Below, in pieces: positions 29,746-42,601 of a DNA stretch of 64,000 nucleotides. The notes beneath the pieces were generated by a model. The model saw nothing but the letters and a program-made list of their open reading frames with translations. It was not told where the DNA came from and ran no database searches. The DNA is from Lepiota brunneoincarnata (lineage: Eukaryota; Basidiomycota; Agaricomycetes; Agaricales; Agaricaceae): contig JAEBUN010000026.1 of assembly GCA_023014365.1 (NCBI GenBank), forward strand, positions 496,001 to 560,000, written 5' to 3'. Each line of letters begins with the position of its first letter. Position 1 is the first letter of the stretch. The position numbers were made by a program, and so were the translations under genes.

Positions 29746-31840
29746 CTAAAAACGTCCTGATATCTTCAGGCTAGCGGACGCTCCGCCCTTACCAAGTTCA
29801 CCAACATCGACACCCAGATCTCCATCAACACTCACAAGAAATTGCACACCGAGTGTTGTAGTCGTCTTCCCTGCATGTTCACTTTTACCCTTCCCTTCGA
29901 TTCCCCAAACGGGCGTTAATGTCAATGACACCCAAGAAAGTCTCTTTGCTGACAGTCTTGTGTTTCACCTCGACTTCCTCTTCTTCTTCCTCTTCAGTCC
30001 TCAATCTCCCCATCGGATAGTTCGACTTTAGGTGGCTTCACCTTCTCTACCCGGATCCCCTCCTTGACTTCCCAAACCTCCAACACAACTCTTTTCGAAT
30101 CCGGTAGTTCAACGTCAAACTGCACAGTACGGCGGGCAGGAAGTGGTGTTTCCCGTTGGATGACAGGTATCCACGTGCCGCCCAGCTCTCCCCTCACCGC
30201 AGAGCTCGGAAGCAGGACACCCAAAGTCCGGGTAGTCGCCTGGACGCCCATTGACTTTAGTCTGCCTTCCAAAAGCGTGACGGAGCTCCTCATCCTTTAT
30301 CAATGAAATGAGATGAGCCTGGATAGCACATCCGCGCGCAAGGATAGTCGTAGGATCGCCGATACCTCCACCAACAACCGTGCCCCGAGAAAACGGCGTC
30401 TCAATGTCCTCATTGAATCCACAGGTAAGGATGATGTGTTCGTCCAGGCCAGGAAGACTCGCACTGCCACCCACGTATACGATCTCGTCAACATCGTGAG
30501 AATCGACGCTTGGCGCTTTTGAGGAGGTCAACCACGGCATTGCTAATGACGACATATACTGGTCGTGCGATGAGGTCGAACCGCATACGGTTGATGGAAC
30601 CGGTATAATCAACGCCGTCTTTGAGTGACTCTACTGAACAAGTGGCAGCGCCTGGGGATGCGCTGATAGTCCGTTTGGTGTGTTCCAGTGCTAGTCTCAG
30701 CTTGGCCTCGGCACGTTTGTCTTGCACATCAGTGGCGGGGACGACGTTCAGAGGGACTTTGGTCTTTTTGGTAAATTCGACAGAGAAGAATTTGATTAGC
30801 TTGTCGTCGATTTGGTCGCCTCCGACGTTGGGTGTTGAGGATGATGCAAGGACGTGGGCAAGACCTTCACGAATGGAGAGGAGAGTGATAGCGGTGGAGG
30901 AGGCTCCGACATCAACGACCAGCTGTGTTCGGTCGGGTCGAAGCTCAGCACCCCAGGTGTCGCCGGTTGTCGTAGCAGCGCAAGCGCCAGCTTCGTCGAG
31001 GAGTTGTAGAACGTTGACGCCAGTTTCGCAGGCGGCCTTTTCGAGGGCGTCTTTTTGTGCTTCCGTGAATCCGGACGGGACGGTGATCACAGCATCTCGT
31101 ACCCGTTTGCCGAGGAATGCTTCGGCAGATTGGAAGAGGGATTTTAAGAAGATAGTGGTAACCTCTGAGACGGTGAGGATGCGTTCGACTGGAATAGGTT
31201 CGGAGCGGGGCGTTGGGACTTTGGATGCGGCGGGGGTGTTGAAGTTGGAGGTGACGGTGCTAGGAGGCAGTGGGGTAGGTGCGGGCTGGAGAACCTGGAC
31301 TTTGTATGCAGGGACGTCGGGAAGTTCTGGGTGTTGGATAACAGGCGCCGATAGGTTCAGGTTTGATTGGGAAGTTTCAGAGAATCTGCAGCGCGCTTAA
31401 ACGAACTCTGGGTTATGATGAGTGGGGCTTGAACCACGTACTTCTTGCCCAAAAGATTTCGAAAACCAGTGATGGTATTTTGCGAGTTTTTCACGAGCTG
31501 ATGTTTGGCTTGGTTGCCAATGTACTACGATTATCGTTCGATCAGCCGACCAAAGCCGGGAGGAGAGAACACGACACACACCATCTCCTCTCCGTGGAAT
31601 GAAATAGCACAGGCAATCTGACGCTCTCCATCCTCATTCGCAATGCATTCTGCAAGTCCTTCCTGTTAGATCCCAACTATAAGCCCTCGATTCGGAAAGA
31701 TCCCCGCAGAAGCTCACTTTCGTGAAAACTGCTATGGACGCGTACGAGTTGCCAAAGTTTATTCCAACGACGGGTGGGAGCGAGTTGAGCTCAGCGGGCG
31801 CTGCGATGGTGCCGTTCGGTATCTGAGGCGTGGAGGTCAT
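29746..31840 (-). CDS. SSZ1: Ribosome-associated Hsp70 homologue Ssz1, with apparent frameshifts
   Basis: It starts MTSTPQIPNG at 31,840. The ATPase-like domain opens with VVGINFGNSYASIAVF. Two introns follow (31,728-31,669 and 31,584-31,514 approx.) joined to YIGNQAKHQLVKNSQN, then a third before the long exon. 31,090-30,520 encodes DAVITVPSGFTEAQK, QLLDEAGACAAT and LVVDVGASSTA. 30,530-30,300 has DEIVYVGGSASLPGL. The tail has TPLPARRTVQFDVELP and ends SASLKISGRF. Frameshifts of one base are needed near 30,507, 30,250, 30,010 and 29,920, all in the C-terminal third. Known family role: with zuotin it forms the ribosome-associated complex that stimulates the Ssb Hsp70 on nascent chains. The N-terminal two thirds read cleanly. 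Damage may be assembly error, since the gene is normally single-copy. Confidence 0.85.
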
Positions 31841-31996
31841 GAGAGACTGGCAAGGACAGGCGAAGAGAAAGGACAACAATCAACTTTTTTTTTCTGATAT
31901 TCAAATTAGAGTTTAATGAAGCATGCCGCACGTGATTTGATAATCGGTTATGTAAATTATTGATAATTGATAGCTGCTGTTCCTCCTCCACCACAC
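31841..31996. promoter_or_regulatory. Shared divergent promoter region of SSZ1 and UBP14
   Basis: Only 156 bp separate the two start codons, which point away from each other. The stretch contains a T-run/A-rich part (TTTTTTTTTCTG at about 31,885). No specific factor site was identified. Confidence 0.55.
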
Positions 31997-34900
31997 CATG
32001 CCCTGTGACCATCTCGACGCAATCAAGAGCATGCGGCCGCCCTGCGGGGCAGCCTGTGCACAGGGAGGAGTGCACGTTGTGCTTCGATGATCAGGTACGT
32101 CGACCTGTCTGAGAGAGAGCGTGTAACACCCACATCACACTAGGACTCTCCCTCTGGCGTCGACGTCTGCTTGACCTGCTTCAACGGCGGGTGCCTGGAC
32201 CCAGAGCGCAAGCATAATGTTTTGCATTCCGAGAAAACCCGACACCCATTTACCCTCAACGTGAAGAGAAAGCGCAAGCCTAGCGCGCAACGCGTAAGCT
32301 GTGCTTTGACGCGCTCTGAGTGAACTGCGATTGACATAGCCAAATAGGTTGATGACGACGAGCCTCCAGCAAAGATCAAAAAGCTGGCCATTGTTGAGGA
32401 GCGCGAGGAGGACAAATATGAGCATACATTGACCGTCAAGTGCTGGCAGTGTCAACCGGACAGCGGCGCGGTTCTACCCGATGCTCTACGGGATCCTCAG
32501 GTGAGTTCGCATTTGAAAACAGATTACAGAGACTTGAGGCTTTGCGCATTGCAAGGTCGAGGCTTTGGTTGATGGGGTCATGTCTTCTTTGTCGTCAGCC
32601 CGGCAGTCGGAGGTCAAAGCTTGGGAAGAAGAAATTACGCCTTGTGAGCACACACTCACACTGCAACAAGAAACTCCAGGGCCCATACCCGCATCCGGTA
32701 CTGATTCGGATTCATACAATCGCTCAAAGATCACACTGATCCTGGGGTTTAGGTTTAGCTCACTGCCGGTCCTGCGACCTCAAAGAGAATTTGTGGTTGT
32801 GTATGACTTGTGGTTCGCTGGGATGTGGTCGCCAACTGCATGGCGGTATTGGCGGAAACGGTCATGGCTTGGAACACTACACATCCTCCGGGCATCCAGT
32901 TAGCGTGAAGTTGGGCACGATCACGCCAGAAGGCAACGCAGGTGCGATGGCTTTGAACGTTCCATCGATAGCCCGCCTCACCCAACTTATCCTCAGATAT
33001 CTTTTGCTATGCTTGCGATGAGTCCAGACAAGATCCCGAACTTGCGTACCACCTCTCGACGTTCGGTATCAACGTTCAGCAGATGAGCAAGACAGAAAAG
33101 AGCATAACAGAACTCGTATGTGTCTCATTCGTGCGGGCCGGTTCAGCATCTCACAAATCACACCAGCAACTTGAGCATAACCTGAAATATGATTTCTCGC
33201 TCACGAAAGAGGATGGAACAGCTCTGGAAGCTAGTCTTTGGTCATGGGCTAACTGGTCTCCAAAATCTCGGCAATAGCTGTTACATGGCCTCCGTTGTAC
33301 AAACGCTTTTTTCTCCTCGCCCCCTTCCAAGAACGCTACAAAACCGCATACGCTGTGCAACACATCCGATCAGTGCGAGTCCCTTCCTGCAGACTGTCCT
33401 CGAATGCCAGATGTACAAAGTCGCAGATGGACTCCTGAGCGGGCGATACTCTCATCCAGCGAAATATAAGAGTGTGCCAGATCCCCCTCCCGCAGATCCG
33501 CTGCAACATGCCTCACCAACACCCGAGTTCCAAGAAGGTATTCGGCCAACGACGTTCAAGGGAATAATTGGGAAGGGTACATGCAGAGTTCTCGACGATG
33601 AGACAACAAGACTCGGAGGAGTTCCTCACTCACTTGTTAAACACTCTACGCAGAGATTCGCACAAGAGCAGAGAGAAATACGGAGAAGGTACGCCTTTCG
33701 ATCGCTTTAACGTCGAACGTTCATTGACCTAGGATGCGAGTATAGACGTACAGGATCCTACGCAAACTTTCTCGTACGGGTGGGAGCAACGGCTACAATG
33801 TAATGGCTGCCAGAAAGTACGGTACCTCGTCGAAGATTCCGATGTTGTCAGTGTATCAGTACCAATCACGGAGAAGGGGAAAGCAGAGGACGGAAAAGTA
33901 ATCTATGAGGATGTGCCGCTGACGCAGTGCTTAGACTCAGTCCTTGGCGTCGAGGCACTGGAATACTCTTGTCCTTCGTGCAAGAAGACGGTAATTGCGC
34001 TCAAGTAAGTAGCGAATCTGTGATTGCGATAGTGCACCTTGCTGACTACATCATCAAGGAAAACCCGATTCGCGACGTTCCCCGAGACGCTCGTGGTTCA
34101 CGCGAAAAAGTTCCAGCTTGTGAACTGGGTTCCTGCGAAACTTGATATTCCCTTGATCCTTCCGCAAGGCGACGTCTTGGAATTCAATGAGAATCACCTT
34201 GGAAGAGGCATGCAGCCTGGCGAAGAGGAGCTTGGCGAAGACAGTACGTATCTCGTTTAATTTACAAAACCTTGGTCACTGACATCATCTCTAGCGCCAA
34301 GCCTTCCTCAGTTTGATGTCGGTGCAATGAATCAACTGCAAGCAATGGGCTTTCCTGAGATCCGCTGTCAGAAAGCCCTTTTGGCAACCGGAAATAACAG
34401 TACCGATCTTGCGTTGATGTGGTTATTGGAACACGCCGAGGATCCAGGTATGTTTGGAGCGTCTCCGCGACTTACGACTTCGGGATCTAAATCGTTTGAT
34501 CGATTCGCAGACATCGATGCACCGATCCAACCTGCCAAGGCCTCATCTTCTCTTCCAGAACCCCCTGCGGAGCTGGTGTCTATGCTGTCGGATATGGGTT
34601 TCACGCACGCTCAAGCTCGAAAGGCTCTCCAGCAAACTGTGAGTTCGGGGATCATGATGAACGTTATCGGGGTGTCTAATTCATAGTTCTCCGTAGGACA
34701 ACAACATGGAACGAGCGGTAGAATGGCTATTCAGCCACCCAGACGACGATGGTTCCGATGTACCCTCCGTCCACGGCCGGTACATCCTCGGAGGGGCCCA
34801 AGGCCGTTACCCACGGCACTAAGGACGTACCTGTGCGGTACCGCCTGAAAGCATTCATCTCACACAAAGGCCCATCGGTGCATTCCGGGCATTACGTAGC

Positions 34901-35021
34901 ACATATCCGAAAGGGGGAGGATTGGATATTGTTCAATGACGAGAAGGTCGTGAAGAGCGATGCCGAGAGCGTTAAAGAGTTGAAAAAGTTGGCGTATTTG
35001 TACATCTTCGAGAGGGCTTGA
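31997..35021 (+). CDS. UBP14: Ubiquitin carboxyl-terminal hydrolase of the Ubp14/USP5 (isopeptidase T) type, with apparent frameshifts
   Basis: It starts MPCDHLDAIKSMRPP. Exons with 45-55 nt introns encode a zinc-finger region (VDVCLTCFNGGC at about 32,150), then the ZnF-UBP domain (HCRSCDLKENLWLCMTCGS, GHGLEHYTSSGHPV, 32,760-32,941). The catalytic Cys box LGNSCYMASV lies at about 33,272-33,300 and QQDSEEFLTHLL at about 33,606. Two UBA domains follow (MNQLQAMGFPEIRCQKALL; MLSDMGFTHAQARKAL, 34,320-34,640). The His box PSVHSGHYVAHIR lies at about 34,870, and the C-terminus LYIFERA. One-base shifts are needed near 32,045, 33,225, 33,310, 33,575 and 34,770. Relatives disassemble unanchored polyubiquitin chains. 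All catalytic motifs survive, so either a recent pseudogene or insertion errors in the assembly. Confidence 0.87.
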
Positions 35022-35649
35022 GATGGAGTCTGTGAGTCCTCTTGCTAAAGTGGGAAGTGTCCGATATGGACCAATGCAATCAATTTCCTGAGCGGATGGC
35101 AGAGAGCGGAGGGGGGATGGTGACGCTGAAAAAGCTGGACAATTGACCGCCATTGCAAAAACGGAAGCTGGAGTGCTGATCAACTGATTGCTTCGAATCA
35201 AGGAGAGATGAGCCAACTGCATAGGATTTTGAGGTGTAACGCCCAGTCGCGGGAGCCGCAACTTGCTTTGAGAGACAACAATGGCGCGAAGATGACGGGG
35301 ATGATCACGTTGAGGACTTTGGATAATGAGCCTGCCACTGGGAAAAGGAAGCTGATATTAGTCATTCATGAATACCCGGTTCTCAAACAACCCTGAAAAA
35401 AGAGAAGCCGGCTATGTCGTCAGCACCTCGGCGCTTCTCACTCGACGAAATTCATTTCCATATTGGCTTACCCAGACCAGCTGATAAATCGGTCCTTGAA
35501 GAGATTTGGGGCCAGCGGGCCCCGAAGGTCTAACCAACACATGACTCATGCACCTGTCATAGAGTCCCTGTTCGGAAGGTTGGGCCCTGGGCTTTTATTT
35601 AAGTGTTTGTAAGGACCCCAGCACAACTGACACCATACGTTCACCAGAC
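35022..35649. other. Intergenic, ALDH1 upstream region
   Basis: No gene seen. The last 150 bp before the ALDH1 ATG include a TTTATTTAAG stretch (about 35,596) that may serve as a TATA-like element. Confidence 0.5.
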
Positions 35650-38235
35650 ATGCCTGGAACATACACCCACACTTTCGATACACCAACTTTCAAGGGGTCT
35701 ATCACTGTACAAACTGGGTGGGTTGATCCTGATCGGGTCTTTTGACGGCTCACGGCGGGCTAATTGACTATGGGGGGTGAAGGTTGTATATTAATGGAGA
35801 GTGGGTCGACCCCGTAGATGGGGGTGATAAAATCGAGTGAGTCCGCCCCTTCAAGCTTTCAGGGGGGTTAATGAAGACGCGTGATACTTTAGCGTTGTTG
35901 ATCCTGGTATGATCCCAATACCCCCTATCTGTAATGACGTTTCGTCACTGATGTCAACATCACTCTCGCGGATCTGGGCACGAATAATAGCTACTGGAAA
36001 ATTGGTTTGTTCGATTGCTGGGGGAACATCGAAGGACATTGATGTCGCTGTTGGTGCTGCTACAAAGGTACGTGTTGGGGGGGGGGGGGAGGGACAATAG
36101 CATTGTTATTGGTTGAGGGCTGCTGGCTGACGTTTGTGCGGGAAATCACTGAGTAGGCTTTCAAGACGAGCTGGGGATTGAAGGTTCCTGGGCAAGAACG
36201 AGGAAAGCTGATTAACAAGCTTGCGGATTTAGTGGAAAAGCACGCTGAGGAACTAGCTGCGTTGGAAGCTCTTAATGTTGGTGAGTGTGGTCTAGGGTGT
36301 ATTACATATTTGGAGGCTCGAACATGGCCCGTTTTTGAGCTGAGCGCTGAGTGTATGGAACACGCAGGTAAAGGATTTGGAGCGGCCAAGGTCGCTGACG
36401 TTCCGAGCTGTATTAGGACACTGAGGTACTTTGCTGGGTGGGCGGACAAGATCCATGGGAAGACTATTGAGGTATGTACATATGCATTATTCCCAATCCT
36501 TTTTTAATTGTCGGGCTTATGGAAAACCTCAGACGACAGAGGCTAAGATGGCGTATACGAGGCATGAGCCTTATGGTGCTGTCGTGCGTGAATTCTCTCC
36601 AATTACTTGCTGACTTTCATAAGTAAACAAAACCCCAGGGGGCCATTATTCCTTGGAACTTCCCGCTGGTGTGTAACTTCTGCTCGCATATCCGCATGGT
36701 TATGCCGCAACACTCTTTTCTAGACCATGCTGTCGTGGAAATGTGCACCTGCACTGGCGACGGGGAATACTATCATCATTAAGGTTTGAATAGAACCGAC
36801 CCGTCGCCGAATGGGGGGCCTCACTATATCTCAATTTTAGCCTTCGGAAATCACCCCGCTCACCTGCTCTTTTCGTTGCCAACCTAGTTGACCAAGTTGG
36901 TTTCCCTCCTGGAGTCTTCAATGTCGTTAATGGTTATGGTCAGGCGCCTTTTTTAAACATCCTCCCTCTGGTCACTAATAAGCTTGCTTTACCTGGCAGG
37001 TGCCACCGCTGGAGCTGCTATTGCCGCTCATCCCCACATTCCAAAAGTCGCGTTCACGGGAAGCATTGTTACTGGCAGAAAGATCCTCAGAGCAGCGGCC
37101 GAGACTAACCTCAAGGCCGTGACGCTCGAGCTCGGCGGAAAGAGTCCTACGGTTATATTTGACGATGCCGATCTGGAGCAGGCAATTAAATGGGCGAGTA
37201 GGGGGATCTTGTATGTCGTTTTAGTCTTAGTTATAAACAAAAAACCTGGCTGCTCATGCTTTGGATTTAGCTATAACATGGGTATACGCAACTTTCTCTC
37301 CTCCCTCAGTCTAACCCAGCCACTTTGAACTCACAAATAGTTATTATAGGTCAAGTCTGTACAGCTGGCTCAAGGATATTCGTCCAAGAGGGTATCTACG
37401 ACCAGTTCCTGCGGGGATTCACCCAAGTAGCAGAGCAGCTGACGAAAGCCACCGGCAGCCCGTTCGAAGCGGGAGTCCAACATGGTCCACAGGTGTCCCA
37501 GACTCAATTTGAGGTAACTGTTTTATTTTCCTTAGATTTGTCGGGAGGTTCGCAGAAGAGGGAGTTTCTCATCTCTCGTCATCATAACAGCGCGTAATGG
37601 GGTATATCAACTCGGGGAAATCCGATGGCGCCAAAGTTCATATTGGTGGCGAGCGCCATGGAGAAGAGGGGTACTTTATCAAGCCGACTATCTTTGTTGA
37701 TGCGAAGCCCCACATGAAGATCATGCGAGAAGAGATTTTTGGGCCTGTCTGTTCCATTGTGAAATTCAAGACTGAGGAAGGTGGGTTCAGGGGGGATAAA
37801 GATCGAGGGATGTTTTGGCGCTGAGGGCCGTTTCCCACTCTGTTAGAGGTGACTGAATGGGCAAACGACACGACCTATGGACTCGCTGCGAGCGTTTTAA
37901 CCCAGAATACGAGCCGGGCGATCCGGATGGCGCATAATCTCGAGGCGGGAAGTGTTTTTGTGAGTCTTTCCATGATTTTCGGGGGAAAAGCCCCCAAAGC
38001 CTAAAGTTCGTGCTGGTGTGTTAGGTAAACTGCACTCAGTGGGGTGATGTGGCTATGCCATTTGGCGGATACAAGCAGTCTGGATTGGGTAGAGAGTGCG
38101 GAGAGTATGCGCTTGAAACGTGAGTATTCCGATAGCTTTTTTTTTTTTTTCCAGCATCGGACCCCCGAGCTGATAACGGGCTTTAGTTATACGCAGGTCA
38201 AAGGAGTTCACATCAACATCGGTCAGAAGTTGTAG
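35650..38235 (+). pseudogene. NAD(P)-dependent aldehyde dehydrogenase, copy 1 (one frameshift)
   Basis: Start MPGTYTHTFDTPTFKG; about 15 short introns at the same places as ALDH2. Readable motifs are GAIIPWNFPL (about 36,640), [25 protein letters not shown] with the general-base Glu (about 37,130), an 11-nt micro-exon (37,271-37,281), GQVCTAGSRI with the catalytic Cys (about 37,351), EEIFGPV (about 37,735), and the end INIGQKL at 38,235. In the exon after 36,841 an extra base (CTCACCTGCTCTT against CTCACTGCGCTG in ALDH2) shifts the frame into a TAG. Apart from this the gene appears complete, so it may be functional if that base is an error. The family oxidises aldehydes to acids; the substrate is unknown. 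Confidence 0.8.
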
Positions 38236-38541
38236 CGCTGCGCTGGGATATTCTTGGCGGATTATCACGTGATGTAATATCCACCCAATCTAGCTATTTT
38301 TGTAGTCAAAGCCGGTGACCGCACATAAGCCACTTTTGGCGCCCGATAACCCCAATCCTACGCAACATCTGATCTCCTAGTGTGGGTCAATAGGGGCGAG
38401 TCGCCCCCCATCCGGCAAGGAGCGGGTGACGAGTGGAACTACTTACGTTTGAGAAGATCGATAACGATCACAGATGAGAAGGTACTTCGATATTTAAGCG
38501 ACCCCCACCATGAGTGGATGTGGGGGGTATACAACCTAACC

Positions 38542-40997
38542 ATGCCCGGAACTTACACTCACAACTTTGATACTCCGGTCTACAAAGGATCGGTCACTGT
38601 AAACACGGGGTGGGTGGACTGTTGTGTGTAGTCTTATTCTTCGATCTCATTTCGCTTGGACGGGATAGGCTGTTTATCAATGGCCAGTGGGTTGATCCTG
38701 TTGACAAAAGCGAAATGATCGAGTGAGTTGTGTGGCCATTTATCCATGTGATTATGAGCTCATAGGGAGGGATAGTGTCGTCAATCCAGGTGCGTTTGAT
38801 GTTATCTGTGTTATACACCCCTATGTCACCGACATCTGATCCTCTCTAGCCACCGGAAAAGTCATCACTCCCGTAGCTGGAGGTTCATCCAAGGACATTG
38901 ATCTCGCAGTAGCCGCTGCTAGCAAGGTAAAAGCCCTTTTCAGGTCAAAATCCGGGTTGCTCATGGACGTTCCTTCTAGGCCTACAAAACCGTGTGGGGC
39001 CTGAAAACCCCTGGAGTCGAACGCGGAAAATTGCTGAGCAAGTTGGCGGATTTGGTGGAGAAGCATTGTGATCAGCTGGCAGCGCTGGAGGCCCTGAATG
39101 TTGGTCAGTACTAGTCGTTCCTGATGTTCCAGTTAGCAATGTTCGCTACTGATATGACGTGTATGCAGGAAAACACTTCCATCTTGCTAAAGCAATAGAT
39201 ATCACGGGTGCGGTTACAACATTCAGATATTTCGCCGGGTGGGCGGATAAGATCCATGGAAAGACGATCGAGGTCAGTCGTTTCGACCTCGAACCTCGAG
39301 TATTTTCTTATTCAAGGCTTATTATGCGTTAGACTACGGAGAATAAAATGGCGTATACAAGGCATGAACCGTATGGCGTCGTCGTGAGTAACAAGTCTTT
39401 GACCCCCGGTAATGACGGGAAGACCGGCGCTGAGGGCTTTTTTTGTTCAGGGGGCAATCACCCCATGGAATTTCCCTCTCGTAAGCCCCAATTCAGGGAA
39501 ATTGAGCGCTGTGGCTACATTGAATGCATTCAGGTCATGGAGGCGTGGAAGCTCGGACCCGCGTTGGCTACGGGGAATACGGTTGTCCTTAAGGTATGGG
39601 CCAGCCCCAACGTATCCTTTTGTTATGTGAATTGATAATGGCCTCCAGCCATCAGAGATTACGCCTCTCACTGCGCTGTATCTAGCCGATTTGATCAATG
39701 AGGCTGGATTCCCACCTGGTGTCGTTAACATCGTCAACGGATATGGTGCGCCTCCAAGACACTAGTTCGCCCTATGTGGGCGCTGAAACTGTATGTTATC
39801 AGGAAACACGGCCGGGTCGGCCATTACTGCACATCCCTCGATTATGAAAGTTGCGTTTACGGGAAGCACGCTCACTGGCCGTAAAATACTGAAAGCGTCA
39901 GCGGAGTCAAATCTGAAGAAGATTTCCCTTGAACTCGGCGGAAAGGGCCCGACGATCATCTTTGATGATGCGAATTTGGAACAGGCGCTCAAATGGGCAA
40001 GTGCTGGTATATTGTGCGTTGTCAACTCCTACGGGGACTCACGAGAACTGCGCTAATGGGCATTTAGTTTCAACATGGGTAGGTTCTTCTTCCCCCGTTT
40101 GCCCACTGGCGGGCCCTGTTTGGGAGTACTCACACCAAGAACAGGTCAGGCTTGCACGGCTGGTTCTAGGATCTACGTACAAGAGGCTATCCACGACCAG
40201 TTTCTTCAAGGATTCACTAAGATCGCAGAAGCACTTACCCAAGCTACTGGTGGTCCATTCGATCAGGGAGTCCAGCACGGTCCACAGGTATCAAAAACCC
40301 AATTCGATGTGAGCTTCGCGCTTAGAGACTGTGGTTGAAGTGCGCGACCCAGAATTCTGACAAATTATTTCTTTGTGTAACAGCGTGTGATGGGATACAT
40401 CAACTCTGGAAAGACAGAGGGTGCCCGGGTACATGTCGGTGGCGAGCGGCATGGGGAAAATGGATACTTTATCAAGCCGACGGTATTCGTTGATGTGAAG
40501 GCCGATATGAAAATCATGCGAGAGGAAATCTTTGGTCCGGTTTGTTCTGTTGTCAAATTCAAGACGGAAGAAGGTGAGCTGTTGGATCGCTTTTTGTCGA
40601 ACACGCATTAATGACCGGAGTGCAAATCAGAGGTAATTGAATGGGCAAATGATACGACGTATGGGCTTGGGGCGAACGTTCTGACGGAGAATATAAGTCG
40701 TGCGATCAGGATGGCGAATGCTATTGAAGCTGGAAGCCTCTTCGTGAGTTCTATGAGTTCATTCCGACCAAGTATGTGGTTAAGCTGACGAGGGATATAG
40801 GTAAACTGCACACAAAATGCTGAAATCTGTGTCCCGTTCGGTGGATACAAGCAGTCCGGGATAGGCAGAGAGTGTGGAGAGTATGCCCTTGATACGTAAG
40901 TCAAATTAACTCGGAAATCGCCCCCTCCAACTAACGTTGTATTTTCAGTTATACTCAGGTCAAAGCAGTCCATATTAACATTGGTCAGAAGTTGTAA
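38542..40997 (+). CDS. Aldehyde dehydrogenase, copy 2 (apparently intact)
   Basis: Start [16 protein letters not shown], stop TAA at 40,995-40,997, joined over about 15 introns of 45-70 nt. Motifs in order are [38 protein letters not shown] (cofactor region), [25 protein letters not shown] (Glu is the general base; the usual S is G), a microexon FNMG (40,068-40,078), [10 protein letters not shown] (catalytic Cys), [13 protein letters not shown] (cofactor Glu), and the end INIGQKL. I found no stop or shift in the joined exons. Length about 500 residues, as usual. Cytosolic by lack of a targeting signal. It lies 306 bp after ALDH1 and before the NACHT genes. Confidence 0.9.
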
Positions 40998-41507
40998 AAG
41001 AGGGGTAACTACATTGTGTGTCAAAATTTCGTTGAGGCCTACACCCAGGACCCTGTATTTGTCATCGCTGACCCTGGCGTCAAATTAATCTTTTGCTCTT
41101 TGCATCACGCCTGGTAAATTTGGCGCTCTCTCCCAGCGAGTTACAGCCACTTGACGTACATCTCGGGCTCTGAAGTTGACCCACCTATCTCGCTCGTGCT
41201 CTGAAATTTGACTTTCCACTTGTGAGGGTAGCATACTTTCCTCGGGCCGCCTGTGGGTTCAACTCGGGTTCTCGCCCTCACAAGGGGAATCATCTTCCCA
41301 GCCTAACGCCTTGAGGGTTTGTAGGGCCAACCAAATCCTTCGCAACTAAAACCAACCGCCCACTTACCTCTTCAGACTCACTTTTGATAAGCCGCGTATA
41401 CTGGCCCATAGCCACCCATCTAGCCTATCTGTGATGTCACAGCACTCGGATTAAAAGGCTCTGAAAGGTTTCTCCATTTTGTACCTGGAGTCTCACGATC
41501 GACAAAC
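40998..41507. other. Intergenic, NACHT1 upstream region
   Basis: No gene seen. A pyrimidine-rich stretch and ATTAAAAGGC at about 41,451 lie upstream of the NACHT1 ATG. Confidence 0.5.
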
Positions 41508-42601
41508 ATGAATTGGAACCGTGACCTTATACACCCTCAGCCACCTTCCCAAAGTACAAACTCCCTACCTCCGTTGTTCAAGGCCGACCCCCATCCACCC
41601 CAAGGGCGAGGGATGTTCCGCAACGCCCAACACTTTGTCATGAGCAATCCTGTATTGACTGAAAACAACTATATCTATGGAAATGGTGGGTATACCCTGG
41701 GCTTTCAACGTCAATTATTGAGCGAAATCTGTTCACAGGACTAGAAGAGCTGTCTAAGCACACACTCCCTGGTGCCGAATTCGACTCTTCTGCACGTTAC
41801 CCCCCTCCCCAATGTCACCCTGGCACACGATCTGAGATATTGCAAAAGATCCAGAGCTGGTTCCACAGCTCTGAGCCGCGGAGGAAGCTCCTGTGGTTAT
41901 GTGGACCAGCCGGTGTTGGGAAATCAGCGATCATGCAGACGATTGCAGAGTCCGAGTCAGAAGCTACTTCTGGCCCGGATGGAACCCTCGGTACTACATT
42001 GTTCTTCTCTAAACCCAATCATCGCGACAACGCTCATCTCATCTTCAACATTATTGCTTACCAACTCGCCATCCGACACCCCGTCTACTATGATTCGTCA
42101 CCAGGGAGCTCGCGAAGGACCCCAAGCTGGCGGAAAGGGCCATGGCAGAAGAGTTCCGGCGGTTTATCGTCAGACCTTTTACTCAGCTCAAAAAATTACA
42201 ACGGAGATAAGCATTTGTCTATTCTGATGGATGGACTAGACGAGTGCGAGGGTGGGCGAGAGCAATGCGAAATTGTGATGTTGATTTCCTGCTTCGTCGC
42301 CGATCATCCTAACTTGCCTCTCCTCTGGATCGTCGTGAGCCGCCCGGAGCCTCACTTGAAGCACACATTTTTGCGCAAAGCTGTAGAACCAATTCATTGG
42401 AAGGAAGGGGTACCTATCGACTCCGATGATGCATGCAAGGACGTTGGGCTGAGACCTCCATCGAGCCTGTTTTGGGTTGGAACTCTTCTCTGTCCCGCAG
42501 AGGGGATTCAAGGCCAAACCTCCTTTCCTGGGCCACCCTGGAAATGGCTGCAGAGGCCCTGTCGGAAAAGGCTCCATCTTCACATTCCGTCCCTTTTATG
42601 A
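41508..42601 (+). pseudogene. NACHT NTPase, copy 1 (C-terminally truncated)
   Basis: Start MNWNRDLIHPQPPSQ. After a short intron near 41,690-41,722 the N-terminal linker (SSARYPPPQCHPGTR) leads to Walker A GPAGVGKSAI (about 41,906), Walker B LSILMDGLDECEG (about 42,215) and IVVSRPEPHLKH. A one-base loss near 42,093 and gain near 42,190 compensate each other. After CKDVG (about 42,450) homology to the other NACHT copies stops and the sequence continues in the 3' module that in NACHT2 lies 3' of the gene. So about 350 codons were removed by a deletion that joined the middle of the gene to downstream DNA. Confidence 0.8.

Noticed and set aside
30621..31400. 259-codon plus-strand frame
   Set aside because: It is antisense to the SSZ1 exon, whose minus-strand product has clear Hsp70 motifs; the plus frame is a shadow.
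36076..36090. G-run and, at 38,140, T-run as functional elements
   Set aside because: They lie in introns of ALDH1 and are ordinary homopolymers.
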